Assembly (NCBI GenBank): GCA_002375465.1
Contig: DFLT01000002.1
Coordinates: 62,233 to 126,232, forward strand
Direction: 5' to 3'
DNA length: 64,000 nucleotides
From: Alphaproteobacteria bacterium UBA3612
GTDB taxonomy: Bacteria > Pseudomonadota > Alphaproteobacteria > Sphingomonadales > Sphingomonadaceae
A program made the translations under genes and the position numbers. This document shows positions 9,197 through 19,130 of the stretch, in pieces; within the stretch, counting starts at the first letter, position 1, and each line of letters starts with the position of its first letter. The notes below the pieces were generated by a model that did not search any database, had not been told where the DNA came from, and was given only the letters and a program-made list of their open reading frames with translations.

Positions 9197-10092
9197 TGGC
9201 GGATCGTATCGACGGAAAGGCGTTCGCAGCGGCGCTGCGAGCCCGCACGGCGGATCATGCCGCCCGTTTTCACGAGCAGGCCGGGCGTAAGGCTGGGTTG
9301 GCCGTAATCCTTGTCGGTGATGACCCGGCGAGCGACGTGTACGTCACGTCCAAACACCGGGCGACGCGCGAAGCCGGCATGGAAAGTTTCGAGCACCGCC
9401 TGTCTGCGGAGACTACGCAGGACCAGCTTCTGGACCTTGTGCACAAGCTGAATGGAGATCCGAATGTCGATGGCATTCTGTGCCAGCTGCCGCTGCCGGG
9501 CCATCTGGATGCGGATGCGGTGGTGCAGGCGATCGATCCGGACAAGGATGTCGACGGCCTGACGGTCACCAATGCCGGGCGTCTGCTGAGCGGGCTGCCC
9601 GGCATCGTGCCCTGCACACCGCTTGGCTGTGACATGATGATTGCCGATCGCCTGGGCAGTGATCTGTCGGGCAAGACGGCGCTGGTGATCGGCCGCTCCA
9701 ATTTGTTCGGCAAGCCAATGGGGCAGCTGTTGCTGCAGCGCAATGCAACCGTGACCCAGGCGCATTCTCGTACGTCGGACCTGCCGGCAGAGGCGCGCCG
9801 CGCCGACATTCTGGTGGTTGCCGTCGGCCGGCCAGAGATGGTTCGCGGCGACTGGGTAAAACCGGGCGCGCTGGTCATCGACGTCGGCATTAATCGGATC
9901 GAGGCGCCGGAGCGCGGCGAAGGAAAAACGCGGCTTGTCGGCGATGTCGCCTTTGCCGAGGCAGAACAGGTCGCATCGGCCATAACGCCGGTCCCGGGTG
10001 GTGTCGGTCCCATGACGATCGCCTGTCTGTTGAGGAATACGGTGACGGCCGCCTATCGCCGTCAGCGGCTGGCGGTACCGGAGGATTTGTGA
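9196..10092 (+). CDS. folD: Methylenetetrahydrofolate dehydrogenase / methenyltetrahydrofolate cyclohydrolase
   Basis: Bifunctional cytoplasmic enzyme that converts 5,10-methylene-THF to 10-formyl-THF using NADP+, supplying one-carbon units for purines (purH lies 17 kb away) and formyl-Met-tRNA. The 298 residues match the family length. Motifs are DPASDVYV with the catalytic Lys nearby (TSKHRA), DGILCQLPLP near residue 95, VIGRSNLFGKPM in the nucleotide-binding fold near 165, and PGGVGPMT near 270. The gene starts in a TGATG overlap with yggT and ends in a GTGA overlap with marC, so the three form one operon. Confidence 0.98.
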   Translation: MADRIDGKAFAAALRARTADHAARFHEQAGRKAGLAVILVGDDPASDVYVTSKHRATREAGMESFEHRLSAETTQDQLLDLVHKLNGDPNVDGILCQLPLPGHLDADAVVQAIDPDKDVDGLTVTNAGRLLSGLPGIVPCTPLGCDMMIADRLGSDLSGKTALVIGRSNLFGKPMGQLLLQRNATVTQAHSRTSDLPAEARRADILVVAVGRPEMVRGDWVKPGALVIDVGINRIEAPERGEGKTRLVGDVAFAEAEQVASAITPVPGGVGPMTIACLLRNTVTAAYRRQRLAVPEDL

Positions 10093-10721
10093 ATCCGGCT
10101 CTCGTCGATCTATTCGTAACGGCATTCGCCACCCTGTTCGTCGTCATCGACCCGCCGGGCTGTGCGCCGATCTATTCCAGCCTGACCGCCGGAGCCAGCG
10201 CGCGGCAGCGTAACGGCATGGCCGTGCGGTCCATCCTGATTGCGGGCGGCGTACTGATCGTCTTTGCCTTTTTCGGCAGGCCATTGCTGGAGGCGCTCGG
10301 CATATCGCTGGATGCCTTCCGTGTGGCAGGCGGCATCATGTTGTTCATGATCGCGCTGGAAATGGTGTTCGAGAAGCGCACTGAACGGCGAGAAACGCGT
10401 GTTCAGGAAATGAACGAATCGGACGTTGACGATGTCAGTGTCTTTCCCATGGGCATCCCCATGATCGCCGGACCCGGCTCAATCGCGGCGCTGATGCTGT
10501 TGATGAGCCAGACCACGAGTTTTGTGGAGCGAAGCGTTGTTTTCGGCGCCCTTTTCCTCGTCCTTCTGCTGACGTTGGCGGCGCTGTTGCTGGCGGGCCC
10601 CATGCTGGGCTTCATTGGGCAGAAGATGGAGGCGATGCTGACACGATTGCTGGGCGTGATCCTGGCCGCGCTGGCGGCGCAGTTCGTTCTCGACGGGCTT
10701 CGCGCCAGCTTCCTCGCCTAG
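10089..10721 (+). CDS. MarC family (NAAT-type) membrane protein
   Basis: A 210-residue inner-membrane protein with six hydrophobic segments. The early FVVIDPPGCAPIY motif is the hallmark of the MarC/UPF0056 family, and the mid-protein FPMGIPMIAGPGSIA is also conserved. The family was once linked to multiple antibiotic resistance, but that link was not upheld; some archaeal members transport small amino acids. The GTG start is set by the GTGA overlap with folD. The stop codon overlaps the stop of the convergent gene 10718-12532. Confidence 0.92.
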   Translation: MNPALVDLFVTAFATLFVVIDPPGCAPIYSSLTAGASARQRNGMAVRSILIAGGVLIVFAFFGRPLLEALGISLDAFRVAGGIMLFMIALEMVFEKRTERRETRVQEMNESDVDDVSVFPMGIPMIAGPGSIAALMLLMSQTTSFVERSVVFGALFLVLLLTLAALLLAGPMLGFIGQKMEAMLTRLLGVILAALAAQFVLDGLRASFLA

Positions 10722-12532
10722 GGGGCGACGCGGTACAGCCGTACGCCGGCTTTTCCGGGTCCGGTAATAACGGGGTGCATCCAGGTCGGAATCTCGCCGT
10801 CGTTGAGGGCGGCGGCAAACCCGTTCGGAGCCTGTCGGGCGTAGAATCGCATCTCCCGCGCGCCGGCACACCAGGCGATATGCGACAGCCCCTTTTCACG
10901 AACGAAGGTTCGGGCGTCTGCGGGCGATCCGCGGAAAACCTCAATCACCTCCTTCATCGCGGCTTCGTTGCGATGATGCCCGCTTGCCAGCATTCGGTGC
11001 GGCGTTCCCGCCAGAATGGCAGGCGTCGGGTCCAGCGGCGTCAGCATGGTCGTGGGCGGCATATCGGCCACCTGCGTCCACGCCCCCTTTTTGAAACAGG
11101 CGGCTTCCGCTCCGCCGCTCTGCTGCGTAATTTCGTCCTCGGCTTTGCTGCTCCAGCTTTCCCACAAGTCCATGGCGAACAGCGGGGTTGCTGGCAGCAG
11201 GAGCAGCAAAAGGCCGATGGTCCCGACAAGGCGCGGCAATAGGGGCTGCAAACGCGCGCGACGCAGCAATTCCGAAAATGCGAAGATCAGCGCAGGGAGG
11301 GACAATAATTGAGCCAGTGCGATCGACCGCAATACGAAAATGCCTGACAGGGCTGCCGCCACGAACAGAAACGCCAGGTCAAGCCGTACGCGCCGTTGCC
11401 AGCCGCCATCCGCCAGCATGAACAGGGTCGCGCCGACACCGATCAGCATGGCAAATCCGCTGGCGACGCTGACCGCATCGAGAATCTGCCACAGGGGCAT
11501 CCCTTCCCGCACATTCACATACCAGTTCGTTTTCACGACAGGGTCGAGCGCGCTGAACGGCCCGGCGAGGCATGCGGGGTTGATGAGAGAGAGGCAGCCT
11601 ATGCCCATGACGGTGGAGACGGCCAATATGCCCAGGCGGCGTGCCCGTCCGTTGGCTGCGGGTAGCATCAGCAGGGAAAGCCCCGCCGTCGCCCCCGCAA
11701 GCGCGGCAAGATAGGCTGGCATGATCGCGTCGCACCAGTGGGCGCTCCACATGGCCGCCGGCTGGGTCGCGGCGAAAAAGGCAAGGCTGGCGATCGTCAG
11801 GGAAATCATGAAGCTGAGCAGCCTGCCTGTTTCCGCCGGAACGAACAGGGCGCGCAAGGCCAGCAGGGCGCCGGCTGCAACGGCAAGCGGCAGTCCCTCC
11901 AGCGAAATGTGCAGCATCAGCGCCAGTGCAACGCCGCCCAACATGGCTGCTCTCGTCGTGCGTGTACCTGCAATGGCGGCCACCGCCGCCAGCCCCAGAA
12001 CAATTTGCCAGCCATGATGGTCGATGCGCATGGGACTCAACTGCAATGCCGGGAACATCATGCCGGGGACCAGCAGTGCGCCGATCAACGCCAGGCGCCA
12101 GTCGGCAACCCGCCGTATCAGAACGGCGATCAGCATGGTCGTCAGGAACAGCGAGAGGCACGGCACGATGATCGCGGCTGCCGTTTCCGCGCCCGCCGCG
12201 CCGACCAAAGGTCGAAATGCAACCATTACGAGCGCCAGCGGCAGGTCGACCAGTCGCGACCAGTGCATCGGCGCGCCATCAGGGGGATTCAGGCGATATT
12301 GCGTGACGTCGCGCCAGTTCTGCCCGGCCAGGAAGTCACGAACTTCCTGCAGTCGCAGATAATCATCCGGTCCATGCAATTCACCGGAAAGGATGGCGTC
12401 CTTTTTCAGGAGCGCCAGCAACAGCGTGGAGACTATCCAGACGATCAGAATGCCAAGGCGGAATTTACGCGCGTCGGCGTCGGCGCGTTCCGTATCGGCC
12501 ACGGCACCGGCCGCCCCGAAGGCGATCGTCAT
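10718..12532 (-). CDS. Polytopic membrane protein, putative GT-C-type glycosyltransferase
   Basis: A 604-residue membrane protein with ten or more hydrophobic segments and a soluble C-terminal domain of about 130 residues. The first loop has DDYLRLQEVRDFL followed by MHWSRLVDLP. A later loop has PMRIDHHGWQ, with paired acidic and His residues as seen in the periplasmic loops of lipid-linked sugar transferases (GT-C fold). I infer a role in moving sugars from a polyprenyl carrier. The start was set at 12532 by the ATGA overlap with gtrA, although the frame is open further upstream. Its neighbours (gtrA and a UGM-like flavoprotein) fit a surface-glycan operon. The substrate is unknown. Confidence 0.75.
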   Translation of the reverse strand: MTIAFGAAGAVADTERADADARKFRLGILIVWIVSTLLLALLKKDAILSGELHGPDDYLRLQEVRDFLAGQNWRDVTQYRLNPPDGAPMHWSRLVDLPLALVMVAFRPLVGAAGAETAAAIIVPCLSLFLTTMLIAVLIRRVADWRLALIGALLVPGMMFPALQLSPMRIDHHGWQIVLGLAAVAAIAGTRTTRAAMLGGVALALMLHISLEGLPLAVAAGALLALRALFVPAETGRLLSFMISLTIASLAFFAATQPAAMWSAHWCDAIMPAYLAALAGATAGLSLLMLPAANGRARRLGILAVSTVMGIGCLSLINPACLAGPFSALDPVVKTNWYVNVREGMPLWQILDAVSVASGFAMLIGVGATLFMLADGGWQRRVRLDLAFLFVAAALSGIFVLRSIALAQLLSLPALIFAFSELLRRARLQPLLPRLVGTIGLLLLLLPATPLFAMDLWESWSSKAEDEITQQSGGAEAACFKKGAWTQVADMPPTTMLTPLDPTPAILAGTPHRMLASGHHRNEAAMKEVIEVFRGSPADARTFVREKGLSHIAWCAGAREMRFYARQAPNGFAAALNDGEIPTWMHPVITGPGKAGVRLYRVAP

Positions 12533-12924
12533 GACGCAAAGACATAAAGGCGGCGAACGAGCCAGATCGCCTGAAAGCTGACGATGACAGCGATTGCCTT
12601 TGCAGCCGAGGGGTCCAGACCGAGGCCGGTGCCCGCCCCCACGATGCACATGGTAAGCCCCAGTCCCAATAGGGCTGAGCCTGCGAACAGCAATTTCTGC
12701 TGACGCCGCTGGTCGCTGCCGCGCACATGTGTCTGCCGGGCGAACACCACGCGGCTGGAAATCAGCCAGTGCACGCCGATTCCGAAGCCATATCCTGCGC
12801 CGGAAGCGAGGCTGGCCATCATGCCCGCCGACATCAGCGCGGTGAACATGGCGACGTCAGCGGCCAATGCACACACGCTGGCCAAACCATAGCGCAGATA
12901 TGTCATATCGATCAGCCGGGCCAT
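12529..12924 (-). CDS. GtrA family membrane protein
   Basis: A 131-residue protein with four hydrophobic segments; family members are proposed to flip or present polyprenyl-linked sugars for modification of surface glycans. The opening RYGLASVCALAADVAMF and the central FGIGVHWLISSRVVF match the family pattern, where a conserved Y/F-x-R-x-VF segment follows helix 2. It sits between the UGM-like flavoprotein (38 bases upstream on the same strand) and the GT-C-like gene, which starts inside its stop codon. This arrangement supports a joint role in glycan export or decoration. Confidence 0.88.
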   Translation of the reverse strand: MARLIDMTYLRYGLASVCALAADVAMFTALMSAGMMASLASGAGYGFGIGVHWLISSRVVFARQTHVRGSDQRRQQKLLFAGSALLGLGLTMCIVGAGTGLGLDPSAAKAIAVIVSFQAIWLVRRLYVFAS

Positions 12925-12962
12925 GGGCCTCTTCCCGTCGCGGACGTGAAATATGCGGATTG

Positions 12963-14474
<1,512 letters not shown>

Positions 14475-14605
14475 ACGCTGCCTGCCCCTGAACGCTGAAT
14501 TGGTTTCAGGAACTGCATTGCAGCAAAAGGTTTAAAAGACTGGTTAAGAAAGGCCTGTCGCATCGACGGGGGCAGAAAATCGCATCTCAGGCCGTGGGTT
14601 TGTGG

Positions 14606-15037
14606 CTACCAGCCCGCTGTTGCCCAGGCCGCGACTTCCTCCGTGGCGTCGACGGCGACGATGGCCCACACATTGTCTTCTGCCGCCAGCGTATAAAGCG
14701 TTTCGAAGCGCAGCCTCTCTTCGCCATTTTCCCCCGTCAGGCGCCAGCCTACGCGCGCGGCGGCGGCCTGTTCACCGGGCAATTCGCGCGCTTCCAGCAA
14801 GGTCGGCGTCACGATCTCTACGCCGTTTTCCTCATATTTCCACAGGATCGCGTCCATATTCTCGCGCACTTCCTCGGTCGTTTCCAGGAAGATGGTTTCC
14901 TGTCCACGACGAATCCCGTGCGGTGTCGCCAGGAACGACAGGATGACATCCTCGTCATTCGCATTGATCGCGGCGGCGTAATTGTCGAAAAATTCCGACA
15001 ATACGCCGGCCAGCGACGGGGCGATGGGATCAGCCAC
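14606..15037 (-). CDS. NTF2-like (SnoaL/DUF4440-type) hypothetical protein
   Basis: A 143-residue soluble protein with no signal peptide. The predicted order (helix with FFDNYAAAINANDEDVILSFL, then strands around VGWRLTGENGEERLRFE and VWAIVAVDAT) fits the cone-shaped NTF2-like fold used by small isomerases, hydrolases and scaffold proteins. No catalytic residues can be assigned. The GTG start gives an 8-base overlap with the argG stop, so it is translated downstream of argG, though a role in arginine synthesis does not follow from that. A weak family assignment. Confidence 0.7.
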   Translation of the reverse strand: MADPIAPSLAGVLSEFFDNYAAAINANDEDVILSFLATPHGIRRGQETIFLETTEEVRENMDAILWKYEENGVEIVTPTLLEARELPGEQAAAARVGWRLTGENGEERLRFETLYTLAAEDNVWAIVAVDATEEVAAWATAGW

Positions 15038-16256
15038 CGCGCTTCCTTTGCCCCAGCAGGCGCAGGCGCAGGGCGTTCAGGCGAATGAACCCCTCCGCAT
15101 CGCGCTGATTATAGCGGCCCTTGTCATCCTCGAACGTGACCACGTCCTGGCTGTAGAGGTTAAAGCTGACATCCGCCTTGCGGCCGACGGTCTGAACGCT
15201 GCCCTTGTACAGTTTCAGCCGTACCGTGCCGGTGACGTCCTTCTGGCTGTGATCGATGGCCGCCTGCAGCATTTCCCGCTCCGGGCTGAACCACAGGCCA
15301 TTGTAGATCAGTTCCGCATAGCGCGGCATCAGCTCGTCCTTCAGGTGGGTCGCGCCGCGGTCCAGCGTCAGCTGCTCGATGCCGCGATGCGCCTCCAGAT
15401 AGATGGTGCCGCCCGGCGTTTCGTACATGCCGCGGGACTTCATGCCGACGAAGCGGTTCTCGACCATATCAAGGCGACCGATGCCATGGCGGCGGCCATA
15501 TTCGTTCAACGCCTCCAGAAGGGTGGCCGGGCTCATCGCTTCGCCGTTCAGCGCGACGCCGTCGCCATGTTCGAAGTCGACCTCGACATATTCCGGCTTG
15601 TCGGGCGCATCCTCCGGATTGACCGTGCGGGAATAGACATAGTCCGGCACCTCGTCCCACGGGTCTTCCAGCACCTTTCCTTCGGAGGAGGTGTGCAGCA
15701 TGTTCGCGTCCGTCGAAAAGGGTGCCTCGCCGCGCTTGTCCTTGGCGACCTCGATGCCGTGCTCCTCGGCAAAGGCGATCAGGCGCGTACGGCTGGTCAG
15801 ATCCCATTCCCGCCAGGGCGCGATGACGCGGATGTCCGGGTCCAGCGCATAATAGCCGAGTTCAAAGCGGACCTGATCATTGCCCTTGCCGGTGGCACCA
15901 TGGCTGACCGCGTCGGCGCCGACCTGGTGCGCGATTTCTATCTGGCGCTTGGAAATCAGCGGCCGTGCGATGGACGTGCCCAGCAGATACAGCCCCTCAT
16001 AAAGCGCATTGGCGCGCATCATCGGAAAGACATAGTCGCGCACGAATTCTTCGCGCAGGTCGTCGATGAAAATATGTTCGGGCTTCACACCGGCGGCCAG
16101 CGCCTTCTTGCGTGCAGGTTCCAGCTCCTCGCCCTGGCCCAGATCGGCGGTGAACGTCACCACCTCGCACTGATATTCGGTTTGCAGCCATTTCAGGATG
16201 ACACTGGTGTCGAGGCCACCGGAATAGGCGAGGACGACACGTTTGATCTCGGGCAT
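15030..16256 (-). CDS. argG: Argininosuccinate synthase
   Basis: Joins citrulline and aspartate with ATP, the penultimate step of arginine synthesis. The 408 residues are standard. The N-terminus VVLAYSGGLDTSVILKWL contains the ATP-pyrophosphatase P-loop (SGGLDTS). ATGKGNDQVRFE near residue 118 and YETPGGTI near 270 are family signatures. An open frame continues 150 codons upstream, but the ATG at 16256 matches the family N-terminus. The gene is divergent from the EF-hand gene at 16374 with about 117 bases between them. Confidence 0.98.
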   Translation of the reverse strand: MPEIKRVVLAYSGGLDTSVILKWLQTEYQCEVVTFTADLGQGEELEPARKKALAAGVKPEHIFIDDLREEFVRDYVFPMMRANALYEGLYLLGTSIARPLISKRQIEIAHQVGADAVSHGATGKGNDQVRFELGYYALDPDIRVIAPWREWDLTSRTRLIAFAEEHGIEVAKDKRGEAPFSTDANMLHTSSEGKVLEDPWDEVPDYVYSRTVNPEDAPDKPEYVEVDFEHGDGVALNGEAMSPATLLEALNEYGRRHGIGRLDMVENRFVGMKSRGMYETPGGTIYLEAHRGIEQLTLDRGATHLKDELMPRYAELIYNGLWFSPEREMLQAAIDHSQKDVTGTVRLKLYKGSVQTVGRKADVSFNLYSQDVVTFEDDKGRYNQRDAEGFIRLNALRLRLLGQRKRGG

Positions 16257-16373
16257 GTTTTGAAGCCTTGGAAAGAGGGACGTGCGGGCTTTCGCAAAGA
16301 TGAAGGGGACGTTCAAGGGATATGCACCGACGGCCCCGTATTCCTCTACGACAGTCAATGAGGAGTGTCGAAA

Positions 16374-16901
16374 ATGAAGAACGAATTTCTGATCGCGGCC
16401 AGCATGGCCACCCTGTTCGCCGCGGGCGCACATGCCGCACCGGGCGATGGCGGGCCAAAGCGCGGCGCCGATATGGACCGCGCCGATGTCGAGGCACGCG
16501 TGACCGAGCATTTCCAGAAAATGGACGCCGATTCCGATGGCACGGTGACTGAGGCCGAAGCGAAGGCCGCGCGTGAAACAATGATGGCGGAGCGTAGCGG
16601 CGAAATGTTCGCCAAGGCCGATACCGACGGCAGTGGCGCTATCAGCGAGGCGGAATGGAACGCCATGGCCGAAAAGCGCGGCGGCAAGCGTGCCGGCGCG
16701 CGGCATAAGGGCGGCAATATGATGATGCGCGCCGATGCAGATGGCGATGGCCGTATCACCCTCGCCGAGGCGAAGGCGCCCGCCCTCGATCGTTTCGATC
16801 GCGCGGACACCGACAAGGACGGCACCGTGACCGCCGCCGAACGCCGCGCGCAGTGGCAGACAATGCGGGCGGAACGCGGGAAGGGGCGAACTGCCGAATA
16901 G
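16374..16901 (+). CDS. Exported EF-hand calcium-binding protein
   Basis: A 175-residue protein with a signal peptide (MKNEFLIAASMATLFAAGAHA, about residues 1-21) and four EF-hand-type loops: DADSDGTVTEAE, DTDGSGAISEAE, DADGDGRITLAE and DTDKDGTVTAAE. Each has the D-x-D-x-D/S-G spacing and a closing Glu, so all four should bind Ca2+. It is predicted to be periplasmic; similar proteins are common in sphingomonads and have no assigned role beyond calcium binding or sensing. The ATG at 16374 is preferred over a GTG three codons upstream because it sits eight bases after AGGAG. A rho-independent terminator follows at 17015. Confidence 0.9.
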   Translation: MKNEFLIAASMATLFAAGAHAAPGDGGPKRGADMDRADVEARVTEHFQKMDADSDGTVTEAEAKAARETMMAERSGEMFAKADTDGSGAISEAEWNAMAEKRGGKRAGARHKGGNMMMRADADGDGRITLAEAKAPALDRFDRADTDKDGTVTAAERRAQWQTMRAERGKGRTAE

Positions 16902-17014
16902 AGTTTACCGAATACGCGCCTTTCCCCCCATTTGGGCGCGTGACATGGGGGCGGACGACCGGCGATCCGGTTTTCCCCCTTTGACGGCCCGCCGCCGCCC
17001 CCGTGCGTAGCGAA

Positions 17015-17060
17015 GGATCGGCACCCTCCCTCCCTTGGGTGTCGGTCCTTTTCTCTTTTT
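17015..17060 (+). terminator. Rho-independent terminator after EF-hand gene
   Basis: A 12-base stem (17015-17026 with 17037-17048, two G-U type pairs) with a ten-base loop is followed by a T-rich run TTTTCTCTTTTT at 17049-17060. It separates the EF-hand gene from pldA, which must therefore have its own promoter in the 37 bases before 17098 or be read through. Confidence 0.85.
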
Positions 17061-17097
17061 GTGATCCTTTTAAGGCGGCAATTGGTAAGAGCGGGGC

Positions 17098-18294
17098 ATG
17101 AACAGCTTTCCTTCCCTTGCCGTTCGGGCATTTCTTCTCTGCCTCTTTGCCGCGCCCTCCCTGGCGACGGAAATTATCATCGGTTCCGTTCAGCCGGGCG
17201 TCGAACCCGGTACGCCAGAGATTGGACTGGTGTTCCTGAACGACAGCGCCCAACCGCTCGCCCTGCCTCAGCGGCTCGATGCTGCCATCGTGAAGGATGG
17301 GCAGTCGACGCCCGTGGTCCTCGACCTGCTGGGCAGTCCGCAGACGATCGCGCCCGGGGCCTTTGCGAAGCCCGTGTACCGGTTTGCGTTGCCCGACAGA
17401 TTATCTACAGGCGGGCCGGTGCGCATTGAACTGGTCGGTGACATGCCGGCATCGGCGGCGGTCATCCTGCCTACCCCCATGGTGCCAGAGGCTCCGCCGG
17501 TCGAACTGGCGGCGGTTCCGCCCGACAGCCGCCCGGAACCCGACGCGCTGCAGGATTCACCGCAGGCCGACGGCGCTCTTAATTTTTCCACCTATCGTCT
17601 GATGTATGCGCTGCTGGGTACATCGCCGCTGAACGCAAAGCTGCAGTTCAGCTTCAAATATGCGCTGGTCGATCCCGATTCGGGAACAGCATCCCGCCTG
17701 TCCTTCCTGCGCGGCATCTATTTCGGATATACACAGACGATGTTCTGGGATTTGGGCGTCGAAAGTTCGCCCTTCCGCTCTATAGATTTCCAGCCAGAGC
17801 TGTTTTATCGATATCGCAGCGATCTTGCCCTTGCCTCCCTGCAGGGATCGGACGTGAATGTTCAGGCGGGCGTCAAACATTATTCCAATGGCCGCGAAGA
17901 GCCATTCAGCCGCAGTTTCAACACCGTCTATCTGGAACCGTCCGTCAGCGTGCCGATTGGCGATTCCTTTCGCCTGACCGCCGCGCCCCGTGCGTTCATA
18001 TATTTCGGCGATCTGGAGGATAATCCCGATATCGACGAATTTCGCGGCCATTCGGGCCTGCGCCTGACGCTGGTGCGTGACGACGGCGCGCGGCTGGAGA
18101 CGGCGGCCCTCGGCTTCATCGGGACGGGCCGGGGCAGCGTACAGACCGACCTCAGCTATCCGATCAAGGGCGGCTTTCTGGGCGACCTGAACCTTCGCCT
18201 GCATGGCCAATTATTTGCCGGATACGGCGACAATCTGTTCGAATATGATCGCAAATCGACCCGGCTGCGGTTTGGAATCAGTCTGGTTCCGTGA
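17098..18294 (+). CDS. pldA: Outer membrane phospholipase A with N-terminal extension
   Basis: Calcium-dependent outer-membrane phospholipase that hydrolyses phospholipids misplaced in the outer leaflet. A signal peptide (1-23, ending SLATE) is followed by a roughly 135-residue extension rich in Pro and beta strands, then the 12-strand barrel from about residue 160. Every catalytic and Ca2+ residue of E. coli OMPLA is present with identical spacing: His261, Ser263 and Asn275 (H142, S144, N156), plus Arg266 and Ser271 (R147, S152). The motif reads KHYSNGREEPFSRSFN. The C-terminus GYGDNLFEYDRKSTRLRFG ends near a strand, as in OMPLA. At 398 residues it is about 100 longer than the E. coli enzyme. 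The next gene starts within its stop codon (GTGA). Confidence 0.92.
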   Translation: MNSFPSLAVRAFLLCLFAAPSLATEIIIGSVQPGVEPGTPEIGLVFLNDSAQPLALPQRLDAAIVKDGQSTPVVLDLLGSPQTIAPGAFAKPVYRFALPDRLSTGGPVRIELVGDMPASAAVILPTPMVPEAPPVELAAVPPDSRPEPDALQDSPQADGALNFSTYRLMYALLGTSPLNAKLQFSFKYALVDPDSGTASRLSFLRGIYFGYTQTMFWDLGVESSPFRSIDFQPELFYRYRSDLALASLQGSDVNVQAGVKHYSNGREEPFSRSFNTVYLEPSVSVPIGDSFRLTAAPRAFIYFGDLEDNPDIDEFRGHSGLRLTLVRDDGARLETAALGFIGTGRGSVQTDLSYPIKGGFLGDLNLRLHGQLFAGYGDNLFEYDRKSTRLRFGISLVP

Positions 18295-19130
18295 CGAGGC
18301 TGCGACCCCTGGGGACTGCGGCAGCGGTCGCGGCCGGGGCTTTCGCGCTGGTCGCCTTACTGAGGCGGGAGGATCGTAAACCGCTGCGTATGCCGCGACA
18401 GCCGCGCGCCCGCCGCCAGTTGGACAATATCGTCCTGGGTGCCGGCAGCCTTCTTGTCGCTGGCGCCGTGCAAAATTACGCGCTCGCCCCGCTTTTGGCG
18501 CGCGATGCCGGCCGCTTTGGCGCCGTGCGCTTCCTCGCTCCCTGCCTCCGTCCGCTCGCGGGGTTTCTGACGCTCGACTGGGCGATGTACTGGTGGCACC
18601 GCTGGACGCATGTTTATGCGCCTTTGTGGCGATTCCACCGGGTCCACCATGTCGATCTGGACCTCGACATGTCGACGGCCATCCGATTTCACGCGGTGGA
18701 CCAGGCGATATCGGCGCCGATGCGCATGGCGATGATCGTCTTGCTGGGCCCGGATGCGCGGACCCACGACGTTTGGAACCGGTTCTTTTTCCTCAGCGTG
18801 CTGTTTCATCACGCCAATATTCGCCTGCCGTGCAGGTGGGAGCGGCGGCTGGCGCTGTTCCTGACCACACCGCGCATGCACGGGATCCATCACATGGCAC
18901 GTCGCGATGCCACCGATTCCAACTGGTCGAGCGGCATCAGCCTGTGGGACCGGTTGCATGGCAGCTTTCGCCTGGACATGCGGGCGGATGCCGTCCGCAT
19001 GGGCGTCGCCGCCTATGCGCACCGTCTAAATGTCCGGCAGTCGCTTTATTTGCCCATGGCCGACACGCGCGGCGACTGGGACGTGGGCGATTCCGCGCTT
19101 CGCAGCAGCGCCTCCGTTTCCGCGAGATAG
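18291..19130 (+). CDS. Fatty acid hydroxylase / sterol desaturase family protein
   Basis: A 279-residue membrane di-iron oxygenase. Histidine clusters in the expected order are WHRWTH (near residue 102), HRVHHVD (near 116), FHHAN (near 173) and HGIHHM (near 201), which together ligate two irons. Hydrophobic segments lie at about 10-25, 45-65 and 85-100. Substrates in this family range from fatty acids to carotenoids and sterols; linkage to pldA (GTGA overlap) and to cfa on the opposite strand favours a membrane lipid. The C-terminal 28 codons overlap the C-terminus of cfa. The GTG start is set by the overlap with pldA. Confidence 0.9.
   Translation: MTRLRPLGTAAAVAAGAFALVALLRREDRKPLRMPRQPRARRQLDNIVLGAGSLLVAGAVQNYALAPLLARDAGRFGAVRFLAPCLRPLAGFLTLDWAMYWWHRWTHVYAPLWRFHRVHHVDLDLDMSTAIRFHAVDQAISAPMRMAMIVLLGPDARTHDVWNRFFFLSVLFHHANIRLPCRWERRLALFLTTPRMHGIHHMARRDATDSNWSSGISLWDRLHGSFRLDMRADAVRMGVAAYAHRLNVRQSLYLPMADTRGDWDVGDSALRSSASVSAR

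Noticed and set aside
16257..16706. N-terminal extension of argG by 150 codons
   Set aside because: It reads through the divergent EF-hand gene and has no similarity to ArgG; the standard start at 16256 fits the family.
16914..16941. Hairpin ACGCGCC/GGCGCGT just after the EF-hand gene as terminator
   Set aside because: No T-run follows; the better terminator with a T-run is at 17015-17060.
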